The notes under the pieces were generated by a model. The model searched no databases, was not told the origin of the DNA, and saw only the letters and a program-made list of their open reading frames with translations. Position numbers and translations under genes: made by a program. From positions 1 through 58,555 of the forward strand of contig DHOP01000063.1 of assembly GCA_002407775.1 (NCBI GenBank): 58,555 bases of DNA. Direction: 5' to 3'. Shown here in pieces: positions 1-9,287 of the stretch; the first letter of the stretch is position 1; every line of letters starts with the position of its first letter. This DNA is from Prevotella sp. UBA5387. GTDB lineage: Bacteria; Bacteroidota; Bacteroidia; Bacteroidales; Bacteroidaceae.

Positions 1-20
1 AAGTAAATTTAGGCATAGTC

Positions 21-57
21 AAAGGCGCCGCGGTTAGTACTTAACCGTGGCGCCTTT
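21..57. terminator. Long hairpin, possible terminator of an upstream gene
   Basis: The arm at 21-36 pairs with 42-57 over 16 positions with a single G-T pair, around a 5-base loop. Only a short T stretch follows, so termination is possible but not certain. It overlaps the first two units of the 22-bp repeat and may be part of that repeat rather than a terminator. Confidence 0.45.
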
Positions 58-134
58 GCTTTGTAACCGCACCGCGATAGATGCCGAATGGCACTGCGAC
101 AGATGCCATATTGCTCTGCCATAGAGTACCAAAA
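25..134. repeat. 22-bp-period degenerate tandem repeat, array 1
   Basis: Five consecutive 22-base units (25-46, 47-68, 69-90, 91-112, 113-134) mostly begin GC.C.GC. The third and fourth units start GCACCGCGATAGATGCC and GCACTGCGACAGATGCC. On the opposite strand one phase reads TCGCAGTGCCATTCGGCA, which is close to a unit of the array at 38533-38664. There are no constant repeats with unique spacers, so it is not a CRISPR. Function is unknown. Confidence 0.7.
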
Positions 135-764
135 GTAAAGATAAAAATGCGTTTATCATTTTACCTCAATGCCACCTGTATACACAAGATAAATATGTAT
201 ATATGGCAATGAGATTCTTACAATAGAGTTTCAAAAAAAGAGAATAGGCTAACTGATAAAGTAAGAAAGTCTACAATTAGGTAGTAATCACGCTGTTATT
301 AAATCAGCAAGGACGACTTAAATGCATAAGCATGTAACATCATGGTTGCCTTTTGATGGTTGAAAGGCTATGAGCAATAAATAGCATACTAAATAATTGT
401 CCTGAAGAACCAAGTTGAGGTATGTAAGGAATTAATTGTAGACAACAAGCAAAGCCACTTCAAACATCTCTTTCATGAGGCAGCATCTTTATCTATGTGA
501 GAATGTATCTATAAGGCTCATGATTATTACTAAGAGGGGTTGAATTTGTCCAGTAAATATGCTAATATTGAAAGTATCAGTTAGGTAAACGAATTTAGGA
601 GGCGAGGTGGGTGAGACGTAATTTGATCAGTATTAAAGTTACGAATCTAAAGTTTCTAGAAAGAAGTTTGATTAATATTTCTCAATCAATGTTAATTATG
701 ATTAATTCGCCTTTTTTGGGAAATATTTCATTTCCATTTAAATGGTGTTTTGAGGGAAACTTCG
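135..764. other. Gene-free stretch upstream of rpsL
   Basis: All frames are broken by frequent stops and no RNA gene is recognisable. The only structure seen is an imperfect 10-bp inverted repeat (165-174 with 204-213). A short open frame at 611-796 runs across the rpsL promoter and is judged spurious. Confidence 0.6.
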
Positions 765-772
765 TACCTTTG
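765..772 (+). promoter_or_regulatory. rpsL operon promoter, -7 element
   Basis: TACCTTTG followed by CA matches the Bacteroidetes sigma -7 consensus TAnnTTTG. No well-spaced -33 TTG is clear. A leader of about 110 bases separates it from rpsL. In the leader, 798-803 can pair with 816-821 (CGCGCT/AGCGCG), or ATGGG at 809-813 can pair with CCCAT at 827-831. Such alternatives are compatible with leader regulation, but this is inference. Confidence 0.8.
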
Positions 773-883
773 CACCCCGAAATGGGTAGATTTTAGGCGC
801 GCTTTATAATGGGTTAGCGCGGTACTTCCCATAAAGTATTGATAATAAACGAAATAAATATATAAAATTTAAAAAGTAAAATT

Positions 884-1264
884 ATGCCTACTATTCAACA
901 ATTAGTACGTAAAGGCAGAAAGGTCCTGGAAGACCAGAGCAAATCTTCGGCGTTAGATGGATGTCCTCAGCGTCGTGGTGTTTGTGTCCGTGTCTACACA
1001 ACGACTCCTAAGAAGCCTAATTCTGCAATGCGTAAGGTAGCTCGTGTTCGCTTGACCAATCAGAACGAGGTGAACTCCTATATTCCCGGAGAGGGACATA
1101 ACCTGCAGGAGCACTCTATCGTTTTGGTTCGTGGTGGACGTGTAAAGGATCTCCCTGGTGTGCGTTATCACATCGTACGTGGTGCCCTTGATACTGCCGG
1201 TGTTGCTAATCGCACACAACGTCGCTCCAAATATGGAGCTAAGCGTCCAAAGGCTAAGAAGTAA
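884..1264 (+). CDS. rpsL: 30S ribosomal protein S12
   Basis: S12 sits at the interface side of the small subunit and helps monitor codon-anticodon pairing. The 126-residue length and the motif TTPKKPNSAMRKVARVRLTN are diagnostic. The loops that carry streptomycin-resistance mutations keep the ordinary lysines (PKKPNS, and GGRVKDLPGVRYH), so the sequence looks like the sensitive wild type. It is the first gene of the merged str-S10-spc-alpha superoperon and follows a clear promoter at 765. Confidence 0.98.
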   Translation: MPTIQQLVRKGRKVLEDQSKSSALDGCPQRRGVCVRVYTTTPKKPNSAMRKVARVRLTNQNEVNSYIPGEGHNLQEHSIVLVRGGRVKDLPGVRYHIVRGALDTAGVANRTQRRSKYGAKRPKAKK

Positions 1265-1274
1265 AGAGCTTAAT

Positions 1275-1328
1275 GCATAGAGCTAAGGGCCGCGGGCAAC
1301 GCCTAAGGCCAAGAGCTCGATGCTTTTT
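1275..1328 (+). terminator. Attenuator-like hairpin between rpsL and rpsG
   Basis: GCATAGAGCT (1275-1284) pairs with AGCTCGATGC (1314-1323) with one mismatch, and an inner GGCC/GGCC pairing extends the stem. TTTTT follows directly (1324-1328). It has the form of an intrinsic terminator inside the operon and could lower readthrough from rpsL into rpsG and fusA. The 183-base gap that holds it is unusually long for this operon. Confidence 0.6.
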
Positions 1329-1447
1329 CAAAAAATCCATTATTTTTTAGTTTTGCTGGAGAAGTTAAATAACGGTTGAGTAAATGCTCAGGAGTGAGCG
1401 CTGAAGATCAATAATGACAGCCCCATGCAGAATTTATTTCATTTAAA

Positions 1448-1924
1448 ATGAGAAAAGCAAAACCAAAGAAGCGCGTGATCCTTCCAGATCCCGTCTTCGG
1501 CGACCAAAAGGTCTCCAAGTTCGTAAACCATTTGATGTTTGACGGTAAGAAGAGTATCTCTTACAAGATATTCTACGAGGCTCTAGACATTGTGAAGTCA
1601 AAAACAGAGAAAGAAGAGAAAGCTCCACTTGAAATTTGGAAGCAAGCTCTTGACAACATTACTCCTCTTGTAGAGGTGAAGAGTCGTCGTGTCGGTGGTG
1701 CAACATTCCAGGTGCCAACTGAGATTCGTGTTGACCGCAAGGAAAGTGTGTCGATGAAAAACATGATTGCCTATGCTCGCAAGCGCGGTGGCAAAACCAT
1801 GGCTGACAAGCTGGCTGCGGAAATTGTTGATGCCTATAATAATCAGGGTGGTGCTTACAAGCGTAAGGAAGATATGCACCGCATGGCAGAGGCCAACCGT
1901 GCATTCGCACACTTCAGATTCTAA
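1448..1924 (+). CDS. rpsG: 30S ribosomal protein S7
   Basis: S7 starts assembly of the 30S head by binding the 3' domain of 16S rRNA. At 158 residues it has the normal length. The family signatures DPVFGDQKVSKFVNHLM near the N terminus and EVKSRRVGGATFQVP in the middle are visible, and the C terminus RAFAHFRF is typical. It lies between rpsL and fusA as in most bacteria. A long spacer with an attenuator-like hairpin separates it from rpsL, while fusA follows after 27 bases. Confidence 0.98.
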   Translation: MRKAKPKKRVILPDPVFGDQKVSKFVNHLMFDGKKSISYKIFYEALDIVKSKTEKEEKAPLEIWKQALDNITPLVEVKSRRVGGATFQVPTEIRVDRKESVSMKNMIAYARKRGGKTMADKLAAEIVDAYNNQGGAYKRKEDMHRMAEANRAFAHFRF

Positions 1925-1951
1925 CGAAAAGATTATAAAAGGATAATAACA

Positions 1952-4057
1952 ATGGCAAATCGCGATTTACATCTGACTCGCAACATCGGCATTATGGCTC
2001 ACATTGATGCCGGCAAAACCACGACATCAGAGCGTATCCTGTTTTATACAGGTAAGACGCACAAGATAGGTGAGGTACACGATGGTGCAGCCACGATGGA
2101 CTGGATGGCTCAAGAACAAGAGCGTGGTATTACCATCACTTCTGCTGCCACCACATGTGACTGGACTTGGAATAACAAAACATTCAAGATTAACCTGATC
2201 GATACCCCGGGACACGTTGACTTTACGGCTGAGGTAGAGCGCTCGTTGCGCGTGCTCGATGGAGCCGTAGCTACTTATTCAGCAGCTGATGGCGTACAGC
2301 CACAGAGTGAGACGGTGTGGCGTCAGGCTGACAAATATAACGTACCTCGCTTAGGATACGTCAACAAGATGGACCGCTCTGGTGCTGACTTCTTCGAGAC
2401 TATTCAGCAGATGAGAGACGTACTTGGTGCAAATCCTGTTGCTATTCAGATACCTATCGGTGCTGAGGAGAAGTTCAAGGGTGTTGTTGACCTTATCAAG
2501 ATGAAGGCTATTCTGTGGCACGATGAGACCATGGGAGCTGAGTATGAGGTTGGCGAGATTCCTGCTGATGTTCAGGCAGAGGCTGAGGAATGGCGCGAGA
2601 AGTTAGTTGAGGCTGCCGCCAATTATGATGACGAGCTGATGGAGAAATATCTCGAGGATCCCGAAACTATTACAGAGGAGGAGTTGATCAGCGCCATCCG
2701 TAAGGGATGTGTGACAATGGAGTGCTGCCCTGTAGTACTTGGTTCATCTTATAAGAACAAAGGTGTACAACCATTGCTCGATTATATCTGCGCTTTCCTT
2801 CCTTCACCATTGGATACGCCTAACATTGTAGGTACCAATCCAGATACTGACGGAGAAGAAGATCGCAAGCCAGGTGAGGATGAACCTACATCTGCCTTGG
2901 CATTCAAGATTGCCACCGACCCATTCATGGGACGTTTGGTTTATTTCCGCGTCTACTCAGGTCAGGTAAAGGCAGGTTCTTATGTTTACAATCCACGTAC
3001 AGGCAAGCGCGAGCGTATCAGCCGTCTGTTCCAGATGAATTCTCACCAGGAGATTCCAATGGAAAGTATTGACGCAGGTGATATTGGTGCAGGTGTAGGT
3101 TTCAAGGATATTCGTACAGGTGATACACTTTGCGATGAGGATTATCCTATCGTATTGGAGTCTATGACATTCCCTGATACTGTGATTTCTATTGCAGTTG
3201 AGCCTAAGAGCCAGGCTGACGTTGCCAAGCTTGACAACGGTCTTGCTAAGTTGGCTGAGGAAGATCCAACGTTCACTGTACATACCGACGAGCAGAGTGG
3301 GCAGACCATTATTTCTGGCATGGGTGAGCTTCACTTGGATATTATCATTGACCGTTTGAAGCGTGAGTTTAAGGTAGAGTGCAATCAGGGCAAGCCACAG
3401 GTTAACTACAAGGAAGCAATCACCAAGACGGTAGAGAACTGGCGTGAGGTTTACAAGAAGCAAAGTGGTGGACGTGGTAAGTTCGCTGACATCATTATCA
3501 ATGTAGGACCTAAGGACGAAGACTTCACAGAAGACGACATGCAGTTTGTCAACGAGGTGAAGGGTGGTAACATTCCTAAGGAGTTTATTCCCTCAATCCA
3601 GAAGGGCTTCAAGGACAGCATGAAGAGTGGTGTACTTGGTGGTTTTCCAATGACAGGTATGAAGGTTACCGTTATTGATGGTAGCTTCCACCCAGTTGAC
3701 TCTGACCAGATATCATTTGAACTCGCTGCTCACTCAGCTTTCCGTAACGTTTGCCCTAAGGCAGGTCCTGTTTTGATGGAGCCTGTCATGAAGGTAGAAG
3801 TTGTTACTCCTGAGGAGAACATGGGTGATGTTATTGGCGACTTGAATAAGCGTCGTGGTATGGTTCAGGGTATGGACGAGGCTCGTAGCGGTGCACGCAT
3901 CGTTAAGGCTATGGTTCCACTTTCTGAAATGTTCGGATATGTAACAGCATTGCGTACCATTACTTCAGGTCGTGCAACCAGTTCAATGGAATACGATCAT
4001 CACGCAGCATTGTCACAGTCTTTGGCACAACAGGTGCTTGAGGACCTCAAGAAGTAA
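1952..4057 (+). CDS. fusA: Translation elongation factor G
   Basis: EF-G is the ribosome-dependent GTPase that drives tRNA-mRNA translocation and, with RRF, ribosome recycling. The 701-residue protein shows the G1 P-loop AHIDAGKTTT (about residues 16-25), the G3 motif DTPGHVDF and the G4 motif NKMD. These are followed by the usual domains II-V, ending with the domain V region around GMVQGMDEARSG. Unlike the E. coli str operon, no tuf gene follows; rpsJ comes next. Position in the str operon argues that this is the main translational EF-G rather than a paralogue. Confidence 0.97.
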   Translation: MANRDLHLTRNIGIMAHIDAGKTTTSERILFYTGKTHKIGEVHDGAATMDWMAQEQERGITITSAATTCDWTWNNKTFKINLIDTPGHVDFTAEVERSLRVLDGAVATYSAADGVQPQSETVWRQADKYNVPRLGYVNKMDRSGADFFETIQQMRDVLGANPVAIQIPIGAEEKFKGVVDLIKMKAILWHDETMGAEYEVGEIPADVQAEAEEWREKLVEAAANYDDELMEKYLEDPETITEEELISAIRKGCVTMECCPVVLGSSYKNKGVQPLLDYICAFLPSPLDTPNIVGTNPDTDGEEDRKPGEDEPTSALAFKIATDPFMGRLVYFRVYSGQVKAGSYVYNPRTGKRERISRLFQMNSHQEIPMESIDAGDIGAGVGFKDIRTGDTLCDEDYPIVLESMTFPDTVISIAVEPKSQADVAKLDNGLAKLAEEDPTFTVHTDEQSGQTIISGMGELHLDIIIDRLKREFKVECNQGKPQVNYKEAITKTVENWREVYKKQSGGRGKFADIIINVGPKDEDFTEDDMQFVNEVKGGNIPKEFIPSIQKGFKDSMKSGVLGGFPMTGMKVTVIDGSFHPVDSDQISFELAAHSAFRNVCPKAGPVLMEPVMKVEVVTPEENMGDVIGDLNKRRGMVQGMDEARSGARIVKAMVPLSEMFGYVTALRTITSGRATSSMEYDHHAALSQSLAQQVLEDLKK

Positions 4058-4063
4058 ATTAAT

Positions 4064-4111
4064 TCGGAAGGGGCTACTTAGCGAACGACTCTTAAGTGGC
4101 GACCCTTCCGA
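4064..4111 (+). promoter_or_regulatory. Intercistronic hairpin fusA-rpsJ
   Basis: TCGGAAGGG (4064-4072) pairs with CCCTTCCGA (4103-4111). The adjoining GCTACTTA (4073-4080) pairs with TAAGTGGC (4093-4100) with one G-T pair, and a two-base bulge lies at 4101-4102. No T tract follows, so an RNA processing or stability element is more likely than a terminator. Confidence 0.5.
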
Positions 4112-4143
4112 CTTCAGATTAAATATTAAATTTAAATAAAGAC

Positions 4144-4449
4144 ATGAGTCAAAAAATTCGTATTAAGCTGAAAAGTTACGACCATCAATTGGTTGACAAG
4201 TCGGCAGAGCAAATAGTTAAAGCAGTGAAGGCAACAGGTGCCATCGTTAGTGGACCTATTCCATTGCCAACACACAAGCGTATCTACACAGTGAACCGTT
4301 CTACATTCGTGAACAAGAAATCACGTGAGCAGTTCCAGCTCTCCAATTACAAGCGTCTTATTGATATCTACAGTGCCACAAGCAAGACGGTTGACTCGTT
4401 GATGAAGCTTGAGTTGCCATCAGGTGTGGAAGTTGAGATCAAGGTCTAG
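4144..4449 (+). CDS. rpsJ: 30S ribosomal protein S10
   Basis: S10 (101 residues) is a head protein of the 30S subunit and, as NusE, a partner of NusB and NusG in transcription antitermination. The start MSQKIRIKLKSYDHQLVD and the internal GPIPLPTHKRIYTVNRS are family hallmarks. It opens the S10 block and follows fusA after an 86-base spacer containing a strong hairpin, with no separate promoter motif visible. Confidence 0.98.
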   Translation: MSQKIRIKLKSYDHQLVDKSAEQIVKAVKATGAIVSGPIPLPTHKRIYTVNRSTFVNKKSREQFQLSNYKRLIDIYSATSKTVDSLMKLELPSGVEVEIKV

Positions 4450-4522
4450 TTCTTGAATTTTTAAGAGATACACCTTACTAAAGAAAGAAGAATTTTACAA
4501 TTCATATTTAATTATTATTGAA

Positions 4523-5137
4523 ATGCCAGGATTATTAGGAAGAAAAATCGGAATGACATCCGTTTTCAGTGCCGACGGTAAGAATATACCGTGCACTGTT
4601 ATCGAAGCTGGTCCTTGTGTTGTTACTCAGGTCAAGACCGTTGAAAAAGATGGTTATAAGGCCGTGCAATTGGGTTTCGGAGAGGCTAAGGAGAAAAGAA
4701 CTACCAAGCCAATGGCCGGAATCTTCAAGAAAGCAGGTACAACACCAAAGAAGCACTTGGCCGAGTTCAAGTTTAACGAGGATTATAATCTCGGAGACAC
4801 CATTACAGTAGAACTGTTTAATGATACCGAGTTCGTTGACGTGGTCGGTACATCCAAGGGTAAAGGATTCCAGGGAGTAGTGAAGCGCCACGGATTTGGT
4901 GGTGTTGGCCAGAGCACTCACGGTCAGGATGACCGCGCTCGTAAGCCGGGTTCTATCGGTGCTTGTTCTTATCCTGCAAAGGTGTTCAAGGGCATGCGCA
5001 TGGGCGGTCAAATGGGAGGAGACAGAGTTACAACTCAGAACCTCAAGGTATTAAAGGTTATTCCGGAGCAGAACCTGCTCATTGTGAAGGGTTCTTTCGC
5101 CGGTTGCATTGGTTCAACGGTTTTAATTGAGAAGTAA
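4523..5137 (+). CDS. rplC: 50S ribosomal protein L3
   Basis: L3 binds 23S rRNA early in assembly and reaches the peptidyl-transferase region with an extended loop. The start MPGLLGRKIGMTSVF, the loop GVVKRHGFGGVGQSTHG and the KVFKGMRMGGQMGGDRVT segment identify it. It has 204 residues. Its stop codon overlaps the rplD start by one base (TAATG), so the two are probably translationally coupled. Confidence 0.98.
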   Translation: MPGLLGRKIGMTSVFSADGKNIPCTVIEAGPCVVTQVKTVEKDGYKAVQLGFGEAKEKRTTKPMAGIFKKAGTTPKKHLAEFKFNEDYNLGDTITVELFNDTEFVDVVGTSKGKGFQGVVKRHGFGGVGQSTHGQDDRARKPGSIGACSYPAKVFKGMRMGGQMGGDRVTTQNLKVLKVIPEQNLLIVKGSFAGCIGSTVLIEK

Positions 5138-5766
5138 TGGAAGTTAGCGTTTTAAATATCAACGGTCAGGAGACCGGAAGAAAGGTAACTCTGAATGATG
5201 CTATCTTTGGGATTGAGCCTAACGATCACGTTATCTATCTGGATGTAAAGCAGTATCTCGCCGATCAGCGTCAGGGTACCGCTAAGTCGAAGGAAAGAAG
5301 CGAGCATACCGGTTCTACACGTAAGCTCGGTCGTCAGAAGGGCGGCGGCGGCGCACGTCGTGGTGATATCAACTCACCATTGCTCAGAGGCGGTGGTCGT
5401 GTATTCGGCCCAAAACCACGTGACTATAGTTTCAAACTAAACAAGAAAGTTAAGATGCTTGCCCGTAAGTCAGCTTTGGCTTATAAGGCACAGGAGAATG
5501 CTATCATTGTGGTTGAAAACTTTAATTTGGATGCTCCAAAAACTAAAGATTTCGTAAATATTACTAAAAATCTTAAAGTTGAAGGAAAGAAAGCACTTCT
5601 GCTTTTGCCAGATGTAAATAAAAATGTATATTTGTCGGCTCGTAACATTCAGAAGGCTGAAGTTATGTCTGCAAGTGCACTCAATACATACAAGGTATTG
5701 AATGCAGATGTACTTGTAATGGCTGAGGGCTCTTTGGAAATCATCGACGGTATCTTAAATAAGTAA
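5137..5766 (+). CDS. rplD: 50S ribosomal protein L4
   Basis: L4 (209 residues) lines the peptide exit tunnel with its long loop, visible here as GSTRKLGRQKGGGGARRGD followed by a GGGRVFGPKPRDY segment. In E. coli L4 also represses its own operon; whether that holds here cannot be read from the sequence. It overlaps rplC by one base and precedes rplW by 20 bases. Confidence 0.97.
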   Translation: MEVSVLNINGQETGRKVTLNDAIFGIEPNDHVIYLDVKQYLADQRQGTAKSKERSEHTGSTRKLGRQKGGGGARRGDINSPLLRGGGRVFGPKPRDYSFKLNKKVKMLARKSALAYKAQENAIIVVENFNLDAPKTKDFVNITKNLKVEGKKALLLLPDVNKNVYLSARNIQKAEVMSASALNTYKVLNADVLVMAEGSLEIIDGILNK

Positions 5767-5786
5767 TTTAGAGGAGAATTAGAATT

Positions 5787-6080
5787 ATGGCATTTATCAT
5801 TAAACCATTGGTCACTGAGAAGATGACCAAGATTACAGACAAGCAACCCAACCGTTATGGTTTCGTTGTTCGCCCAGAGGCTAACAAACTCCAGATTAGA
5901 AAAGAAGTCGAGGATTTGTATCATGTTACAGTCGTTGATGTGAACACAGTTCGTTATGCTGGGAAGCGCTCTAGCCGCTATACCAAGGCAGGTCTTGTTA
6001 AAGGCCAGAGAAATGCGTTCAAGAAGGCTGTCGTCACTCTGAAAGAGGGCGAAACAATTGATTTTTACAGCAATATTTAA
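5787..6080 (+). CDS. rplW: 50S ribosomal protein L23
   Basis: L23 sits at the tunnel exit and is the docking site for trigger factor and SRP. The 97-residue protein begins MAFIIKPLVTEKMTKI, the normal family start, and contains the conserved tract VNTVRYAGKRSSRYTK. It lies in the standard S10 order between rplD and rplB, with a 7-base gap to rplB. Confidence 0.97.
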   Translation: MAFIIKPLVTEKMTKITDKQPNRYGFVVRPEANKLQIRKEVEDLYHVTVVDVNTVRYAGKRSSRYTKAGLVKGQRNAFKKAVVTLKEGETIDFYSNI

Positions 6081-6087
6081 ATAAAAA

Positions 6088-6915
<828 letters not shown>

Positions 6916-6937
6916 TTTTAGTTAATCAGAGCAAATT

Positions 6938-7207
6938 ATGAGTCGTTCACTAAAAAAAGGTCCATATATCAACGTATCGCTCGAGAAGAAAGTACTTTCC
7001 ATGAACGAAAGTGGTAAGAAGAGCGTCGTTAAGACTTGGGCGAGAGCATCAATGATTTCCCCGGAATTCGTGGGTCACACTGTTGCAGTTCATAACGGTA
7101 ACAAATTTATTCCTGTTTACATCACTGAGAACATGGTTGGTCACAAGCTGGGCGAGTTCTCACCAACGCGTCGCTTCGGTGGTCATGCTGGTAACAAGAA
7201 GAGGTAA
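6938..7207 (+). CDS. rpsS: 30S ribosomal protein S19
   Basis: S19 (89 residues) forms a head complex with S13 near the A-site tRNA. It opens MSRSLKKGPYINVSLEKKV and ends with the family signature KLGEFSPTRRFGGHAGNKK. It lies between rplB and rplV with short spacers. Confidence 0.98.
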   Translation: MSRSLKKGPYINVSLEKKVLSMNESGKKSVVKTWARASMISPEFVGHTVAVHNGNKFIPVYITENMVGHKLGEFSPTRRFGGHAGNKKR

Positions 7208-7236
7208 TTGGGAAACAATAAAGAGTTAAATTAATA

Positions 7237-7644
7237 ATGGGAGCAAGAAAACATATCGCGGCTGAAAAGTTAAAGGAAGCCCGCAAGAATCAGTACTTCG
7301 CCAAGCTTAATGGCGTGCCCTCTTCTCCACGTAAAATGCGCTACGTTGTAGACACTATTCGTGGAATGGAAGTGAACCGCGCCCTCGCGGTACTGAGATT
7401 CTCCAAGAAGCAAGCTGCTGCTGATGTTGAGAAGCTGCTGCGCTCGGCCATTGCCAATTGGGAGGCCAAGAATGAGCGCAAGGCAGATGATGGAGAACTC
7501 TTTGTAAGTAAGGTCTTCGTGGATGAAGGCGTCACAATGAAGCGTATGAGACCGGCACCTCAGGGCCGTGGTTACAGAATTCGTAAGCGTTCTAACCATG
7601 TGACTTTGTTTGTCGATGCTAAAACTAACGACGATAAACAGTAA
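7237..7644 (+). CDS. rplV: 50S ribosomal protein L22
   Basis: L22 lines the exit tunnel and contacts all 23S rRNA domains. The 135-residue protein shows SSPRKMRYVVDTIRGMEV near the N terminus and the beta-hairpin region MKRMRPAPQGRGYRIRKRS, which reaches into the tunnel and is where macrolide-resistance changes occur. No alteration is obvious there. rpsC follows after 5 bases. Confidence 0.97.
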   Translation: MGARKHIAAEKLKEARKNQYFAKLNGVPSSPRKMRYVVDTIRGMEVNRALAVLRFSKKQAAADVEKLLRSAIANWEAKNERKADDGELFVSKVFVDEGVTMKRMRPAPQGRGYRIRKRSNHVTLFVDAKTNDDKQ

Positions 7645-7649
7645 ACAGA

Positions 7650-8375
7650 ATGGGACAGAAAGTTAATCCAATAAGCAACCGACTTGGTATTATTCGTGGT
7701 TGGGATTCAAATTGGTTCGGTGGTAAAGACTTCGGAGATAACATCGTAGAAGATCAGAAAATCCGTAAGTATCTGAACAAGCGCCTGGAGAAAGCCAGCG
7801 TTTCACGCATTGTCATTGAACGTACTTTGAAACTGGTTACCATCACTATTTGTACCGCTCGTCCGGGTATTGTCATTGGTAAAGGCGGGCAAGACGTTGA
7901 TAAACTTAAGGAAGAGTTGAAGAAACTCTACAAGAAGGATATTCAAATCAATATCTTCGAGGTTAAGAAGCCTGAGCTAGATGCAACCATCGTTGCAAAG
8001 AACATTGCAAGCCAGATTGAGCATATGATGGCTTATCGCCGTTCTATCAAAATGGCTGTCCAGAACACAATGCGCGCAGGTGCTGAAGGCATCAAGGTGC
8101 AGATCTCTGGTCGTCTGAATGGCGCTGAAATGTCTCGTAAGGAGATGTATAAGGAAGGACGCACACCATTGCATACTTTCCGTGCTGACATCGACTATTG
8201 CCAGGCTGAAGCGCTCACTAAGGTAGGTCTTCTTGGTATCAAGGTATGGATTTGCCGTGGCGAAGTTTACGGTAAGAAGGATTTGGCTCCTAACTTCACT
8301 CAGGAGAAGCAGAGTGCAAATCGTGGTGGTGCTCGTCAGGGTCGTGGCGGTCGCAGAAGAAGTAATAACCGTTAA
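7650..8375 (+). CDS. rpsC: 30S ribosomal protein S3
   Basis: S3 is at the mRNA entry site of the 30S subunit. The 241-residue protein starts MGQKVNPISNRLGIIRGWDS, contains a KH RNA-binding domain with the loop VIGKGG, and ends in a glycine- and arginine-rich basic tail (about the last 20 residues). Confidence 0.98.
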   Translation: MGQKVNPISNRLGIIRGWDSNWFGGKDFGDNIVEDQKIRKYLNKRLEKASVSRIVIERTLKLVTITICTARPGIVIGKGGQDVDKLKEELKKLYKKDIQINIFEVKKPELDATIVAKNIASQIEHMMAYRRSIKMAVQNTMRAGAEGIKVQISGRLNGAEMSRKEMYKEGRTPLHTFRADIDYCQAEALTKVGLLGIKVWICRGEVYGKKDLAPNFTQEKQSANRGGARQGRGGRRRSNNR

Positions 8376-8390
8376 AAGTAAGAAGCTACT

Positions 8391-8819
8391 ATGTTACAGC
8401 CAAAAAGAGTAAGATATAGAAGACCTCAAGACGGACGTGGCAGGAAGGGCGACGCCCACAGAGGTACACAGTTGGCTTTCGGCTCATTCGGCATCAAGAC
8501 ACTTGAAGCAAAATGGATCGATAGTCGTCAGATAGAGGCAGCACGTGTTGCTGTCAATCGTTACATGAACCGTGAAGGTCAAGTGTGGATTCGCATTTTT
8601 CCAGATAAGCCAATCACTCGTAAGCCTGCCGATGTCCGCATGGGTAAAGGTAAAGGTGATCCCGCAGGATGGGTTGCTCCGGTAACTCCGGGCCGCATTC
8701 TCTTTGAAGTAGAAGGTGTAAGCTTTGATGTTGCTAAAGAGGCTCTTCGCCTCGCAGCACAGAAACTGCCTGTAAAAACAAAGTTTGTGGTAAGACGTGA
8801 TTACGATAAAAATGCTTAA
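8391..8819 (+). CDS. rplP: 50S ribosomal protein L16
   Basis: L16 (142 residues) helps shape the A site and binds late in 50S assembly. The start MLQPKRVRYRRPQDGRGRKG and the motif DVRMGKGKGDPAGWVAPV are diagnostic. rpmC begins two bases after its stop, consistent with coupled translation. Confidence 0.98.
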   Translation: MLQPKRVRYRRPQDGRGRKGDAHRGTQLAFGSFGIKTLEAKWIDSRQIEAARVAVNRYMNREGQVWIRIFPDKPITRKPADVRMGKGKGDPAGWVAPVTPGRILFEVEGVSFDVAKEALRLAAQKLPVKTKFVVRRDYDKNA

Positions 8820-8821
8820 TT

Positions 8822-9019
8822 ATGAAGATGACAGAAATTAAACAGCTCGCCGACAAGGACTTGCGCGAGAAGTTGGAGCAAACAGAGGCAGCTTTAGTAA
8901 ATATGAAGCTCAACCACCAGGTTACTCCGCTTGAAAATCCGATGCAGATTAAAGCTACTCGTCGTGATATTGCACGCATGAATACAGAACTTCGTCAGAG
9001 AGAACTTGTTAAAGAATAA
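8822..9019 (+). CDS. rpmC: 50S ribosomal protein L29
   Basis: L29 is a small two-helix protein near the tunnel exit, next to L23. The 65-residue sequence has the expected coiled helices, with the second containing NPMQIKATRRDIARMNTEL. The stop overlaps the rpsQ start by one base (TAATG). Confidence 0.95.
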   Translation: MKMTEIKQLADKDLREKLEQTEAALVNMKLNHQVTPLENPMQIKATRRDIARMNTELRQRELVKE

Positions 9020-9285
9020 TGACCCAGATGGAAACAAGAAAATTAAGAAAAGTAAGACAGGGTGTCGTTATTAGCGACAAGATGGATAAAACCATCGTAG
9101 TTGCTTCTAAGTTCAAGGAGATGCACCCTATTTATGGGAAGTTTGTTCAAAAGACAAAGAAGTACCATGCTCATGACGAGAAGAATGAGGCTCACGATGG
9201 TGATACCGTTCAAATCATGGAGACCCGTCCACTGTCTCGTACTAAGAGATGGAGATTAGTACAAATCATTGAAAAGGCTAAATAA
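9019..9285 (+). CDS. rpsQ: 30S ribosomal protein S17
   Basis: S17 (88 residues) is a primary 16S rRNA binder with an OB fold. The tract RQGVVISDKMDKTIVVAS and the later ETRPLSRTKRWRLV are family signatures. Translation could start at 9019, overlapping the rpmC stop, or at the in-frame ATG at 9028. The overlapping start is preferred because coupling is common in this operon, but the difference is only three residues. Confidence 0.95.
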   Translation: MTQMETRKLRKVRQGVVISDKMDKTIVVASKFKEMHPIYGKFVQKTKKYHAHDEKNEAHDGDTVQIMETRPLSRTKRWRLVQIIEKAK

Positions 9286-9287
9286 TT

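Noticed and set aside
25..134. CRISPR array
   Set aside because: The period is 22 bases in total with no spacers and no cas genes nearby; units are degenerate tandem copies.
135..764. tRNA or other stable RNA ahead of rpsL
   Set aside because: No cloverleaf with conserved T-loop sequence was found by eye in this stretch.
611..796. 61-codon frame upstream of rpsL
   Set aside because: It runs through the rpsL promoter at 765-772 and has no family similarity, so it is a chance frame.
953..1912. Long minus-strand frames inside rpsL and rpsG
   Set aside because: They are shadows of the ribosomal protein genes on the other strand.
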